In this document: one piece after another, positions 6,191 through 7,609 of the stretch
Layout: each line of letters starts with the position of its first letter
Numbering within the stretch: the stretch's first letter is position 1
Assembly: GCA_028703215.1 (NCBI GenBank)
Contig: JAQVNH010000044.1
Location: forward strand, 1-7,609
DNA from: Eubacteriales bacterium
GTDB lineage: Bacteria; Bacillota; Clostridia; Acetivibrionales; STF1-152
DNA: 7,609 nt
Reading direction: 5' to 3'
Translations under genes and position numbers: made by a program
The notes under the pieces: generated by a model
Told to the model about the DNA's origin: nothing
Database searches by the model: none
Seen by the model: the letters and a program-made list of their open reading frames with translations, nothing else

Positions 6191-7303
6191 TCATAACCGG
6201 TCATATCTTGAGTAACGAGAAATATTAAGAAGTATGCCAACCTCTCCCATAAACATTATAAGCGCCGTGCCCCCTGCGCTGAAAAATGGCAGAGCAACTC
6301 CGGTCGCAGGAATCGATGCCGTGACCACGCCGATATTGAGTATAGTTTGTATTGCGATAAGAGAAGTTATCCCTGCAGCTAAAAGACTTCCAAAGCTATC
6401 TGAAGCATTCAGCGAAATCTTTATACCTCTCCATATGAACAATCCGAACAGCAACAGGACTCCTGTTACTCCGATAAAACCGAGTTCCTCGGCAATTACC
6501 GAAAATATAAAATCATTATGCGGTTCCGGAAGATACATGTACTTTTGCAGACTGCGTCCGAGGCCTTTTCCGAATAAACCTCCCGAACCGATGGCATACA
6601 AAGATTGAACTATCTGCCAGCCCTCATCCTGAGCATACTTCCAGGGATCAAGAAATGTGGTCACTCTTGTAAGCATATACGGAAATTTTTTCAAGGCAAA
6701 GGCAACCAGTCCTGCACCCAGACCGGTCAATATCAGAAAGTGTCTTTTTTTCGCTCCCGCGGAAAAGAGCATTATAAGTGAAATCAGCACGATTATGATC
6801 GTACAGCTGAGATGAGGCTCCAGCATTATAAGCACGCTGAAGACGCCCACGACGATGAGATAAGGGAAAAATCCTTTCCAGAAATATTTCAGAGTATCCT
6901 GCCTTTTTGCAAGACTGCCCGCCAGGAATAGTATAAGCGCGAACTTTGCGACTTCTGAAGGCTGAAACTGAAATCCGGCGATAAGTATCCACCTCCATGT
7001 ATCCTTTACAGGCTGACCGATGCCGGGTATAAGAACCAGAACAAGCAAAGCTATACTGGCTAAAAGAAGCGGCGCTCCGAATTTTCTTAATTTTCTGTAA
7101 TCGAAGTTCGCCAGGAAAAATAATCCCGCGAAACCTATTGCTGCAAATATCAGCTGCTTTTTGAAATAGTAGTATATGTCGTTGTATTTGCTTTGGGCAG
7201 TCGGGGTGCTCGCGCTTAGCACCATCACGATGCCTGTTGCAACCAGGATCAGCACTGTCAGCAGAAGTATGAAGTCAAAAGTTTTTTTTCTTTCCCGAAT
7301 CAT
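6191..7303 (-). CDS. ftsW: SEDS peptidoglycan glycosyltransferase, FtsW/SpoVE type
   Basis: SEDS proteins polymerise lipid II into glycan strands at the septum (FtsW) or spore cortex (SpoVE), working with a class B penicillin-binding protein. The protein has 370 residues and about ten hydrophobic segments, starting at 11-30 after a short basic N-terminus. Family motifs are all present: QPSEVAKFALILFLA (114-128), GSGGLFGKGLGRS (239-251), LPEPHNDFIFSVIAEELG (258-275) and GVALPFFSAGGTA (335-347). D264 in the HNDF motif corresponds to the essential, putatively catalytic aspartate (D297 in E. coli FtsW). The ATG at 7303 has AAGGTG close upstream, 23 bases after the mraY stop, so the two genes are co-transcribed. 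Position next to mraY favours FtsW/SpoVE over RodA, but the division and sporulation versions cannot be separated by sequence reading alone. Codons 6-9 contain a run of eight A residues. Confidence 0.95.
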   Translation of the reverse strand: MIRERKKTFDFILLLTVLILVATGIVMVLSASTPTAQSKYNDIYYYFKKQLIFAAIGFAGLFFLANFDYRKLRKFGAPLLLASIALLVLVLIPGIGQPVKDTWRWILIAGFQFQPSEVAKFALILFLAGSLAKRQDTLKYFWKGFFPYLIVVGVFSVLIMLEPHLSCTIIIVLISLIMLFSAGAKKRHFLILTGLGAGLVAFALKKFPYMLTRVTTFLDPWKYAQDEGWQIVQSLYAIGSGGLFGKGLGRSLQKYMYLPEPHNDFIFSVIAEELGFIGVTGVLLLFGLFIWRGIKISLNASDSFGSLLAAGITSLIAIQTILNIGVVTASIPATGVALPFFSAGGTALIMFMGEVGILLNISRYSRYDRL

Positions 7304-7326
7304 ATCGCACCTTTTTTATCAGTATT

Positions 7327-7609
7327 TCAGAAAACATTTATCCTTAGAACAGCCAGTCCGGCTATCGCAAAAGCAACTGTGGCCAAAACAAATACTGCGA
7401 CGATGGTGTTTTCCTTCCACCCTGACAGTTCGAAATGGTGATGAATGGGAGTCATTTTAAAGACCCTGCGTCCCGTGCTTTTGAAGCTCACGACCTGTAT
7501 CACTACCGACAAGGCTTCAATAACATAGACAAATCCCGCAATAAGTATGATCCACGGTATCTTCATGGTTATCGTAACAGCAGCCAAAGCTCCACCCAAA
7601 GCAAGCGAG
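7327..7609 (-). CDS. mraY: MraY, phospho-MurNAc-pentapeptide translocase, C-terminal end (truncated by window edge)
   Basis: MraY transfers phospho-MurNAc-pentapeptide from UDP to undecaprenyl phosphate, making lipid I on the inner face of the membrane. Only the last 94 residues are in the window and the frame is open to the right edge. The hallmark [10 protein letters not shown] is present (its three histidines at 7443-7435), preceded by [15 protein letters not shown] and a GRRVFK basic loop, all diagnostic of MraY over the related WecA/TagO enzymes. Two membrane segments remain: one before the histidine motif (around [14 protein letters not shown]) and the final helix, ending [14 protein letters not shown] at 7599 is internal, not a start: the open frame continues upstream as SLA, and [10 protein letters not shown] is itself conserved family sequence. 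The gene is directly followed by the SEDS gene. Confidence 0.96.
   Translation of the reverse strand, partial: SLALGGALAAVTITMKIPWIILIAGFVYVIEALSVVIQVVSFKSTGRRVFKMTPIHHHFELSGWKENTIVAVFVLATVAFAIAGLAVLRINVF

Noticed and set aside
6234..6608. 124-residue plus-strand frame opposite the SEDS gene
   Set aside because: Proline- and isoleucine-rich antisense shadow of membrane-protein codons.
6648..6998. 116-residue minus-strand frame inside the SEDS gene
   Set aside because: It is out of frame within a strongly conserved coding region and has no family resemblance.
1..7609. Mobile elements, CRISPR arrays, tRNA/rRNA genes, phage or defence genes
   Set aside because: No transposase or integrase motifs, no regularly spaced repeats and no RNA-gene signatures were seen. 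Nearly all bases belong to intact core-type genes.

Overview
All recognisable genes in this window lie on the minus strand, so transcription runs from high to low coordinates. The content suggests a low-to-moderate-GC Gram-positive of the Clostridia class. The reasons are strong AAGGAG-type ribosome binding sites, TTG and GTG starts, a polA gene whose proofreading domain is degenerate (as in Bacillus and Clostridium relatives), and the order polA-coaE-lytic transglycosylase. Genus or family cannot be assigned from the sequence alone.

Layout in transcription order. (1) 7609-6191: the 3' end of mraY (cut by the window edge), followed 23 bases later by an FtsW/SpoVE-type SEDS glycosyltransferase. 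This is the tail of a division and cell-wall cluster, with neither murD nor murG where many relatives carry them. (2) 6069-4673: an ECF sigma factor with its membrane-bound zinc-binding anti-sigma factor. A putative promoter lies upstream and a clear intrinsic terminator downstream (4596-4622). (3) 4552-614: polA, coaE and a small membrane-anchored lytic transglycosylase, with gaps of 29 and 4 bases, so very probably one operon. The best candidate polA promoter overlaps the terminator of the preceding operon. (4) 450-1: the N-terminal 150 residues of an OmpR-type response regulator, running off the left edge.

How they work together: MraY makes lipid I, the SEDS protein polymerises lipid II, and the lytic transglycosylase cleaves the finished glycan. 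The sigma/anti-sigma pair and the response regulator look like signal-transduction units, and their position beside wall genes makes an envelope signal plausible but unproven. PolA and CoaE are housekeeping enzymes.

The region is mostly ordinary core genome. I see no mobile element, CRISPR array, tRNA, rRNA or phage gene, and no gene-free stretch above 300 bases. I do not see a convincing undescribed system. The points most worth a second look are the uncharacterised, cysteine-bearing outer domain of the anti-sigma factor, the promoter layout of the sigma operon, the terminator/promoter overlap before polA, and the unusual residues in PolA and CoaE.
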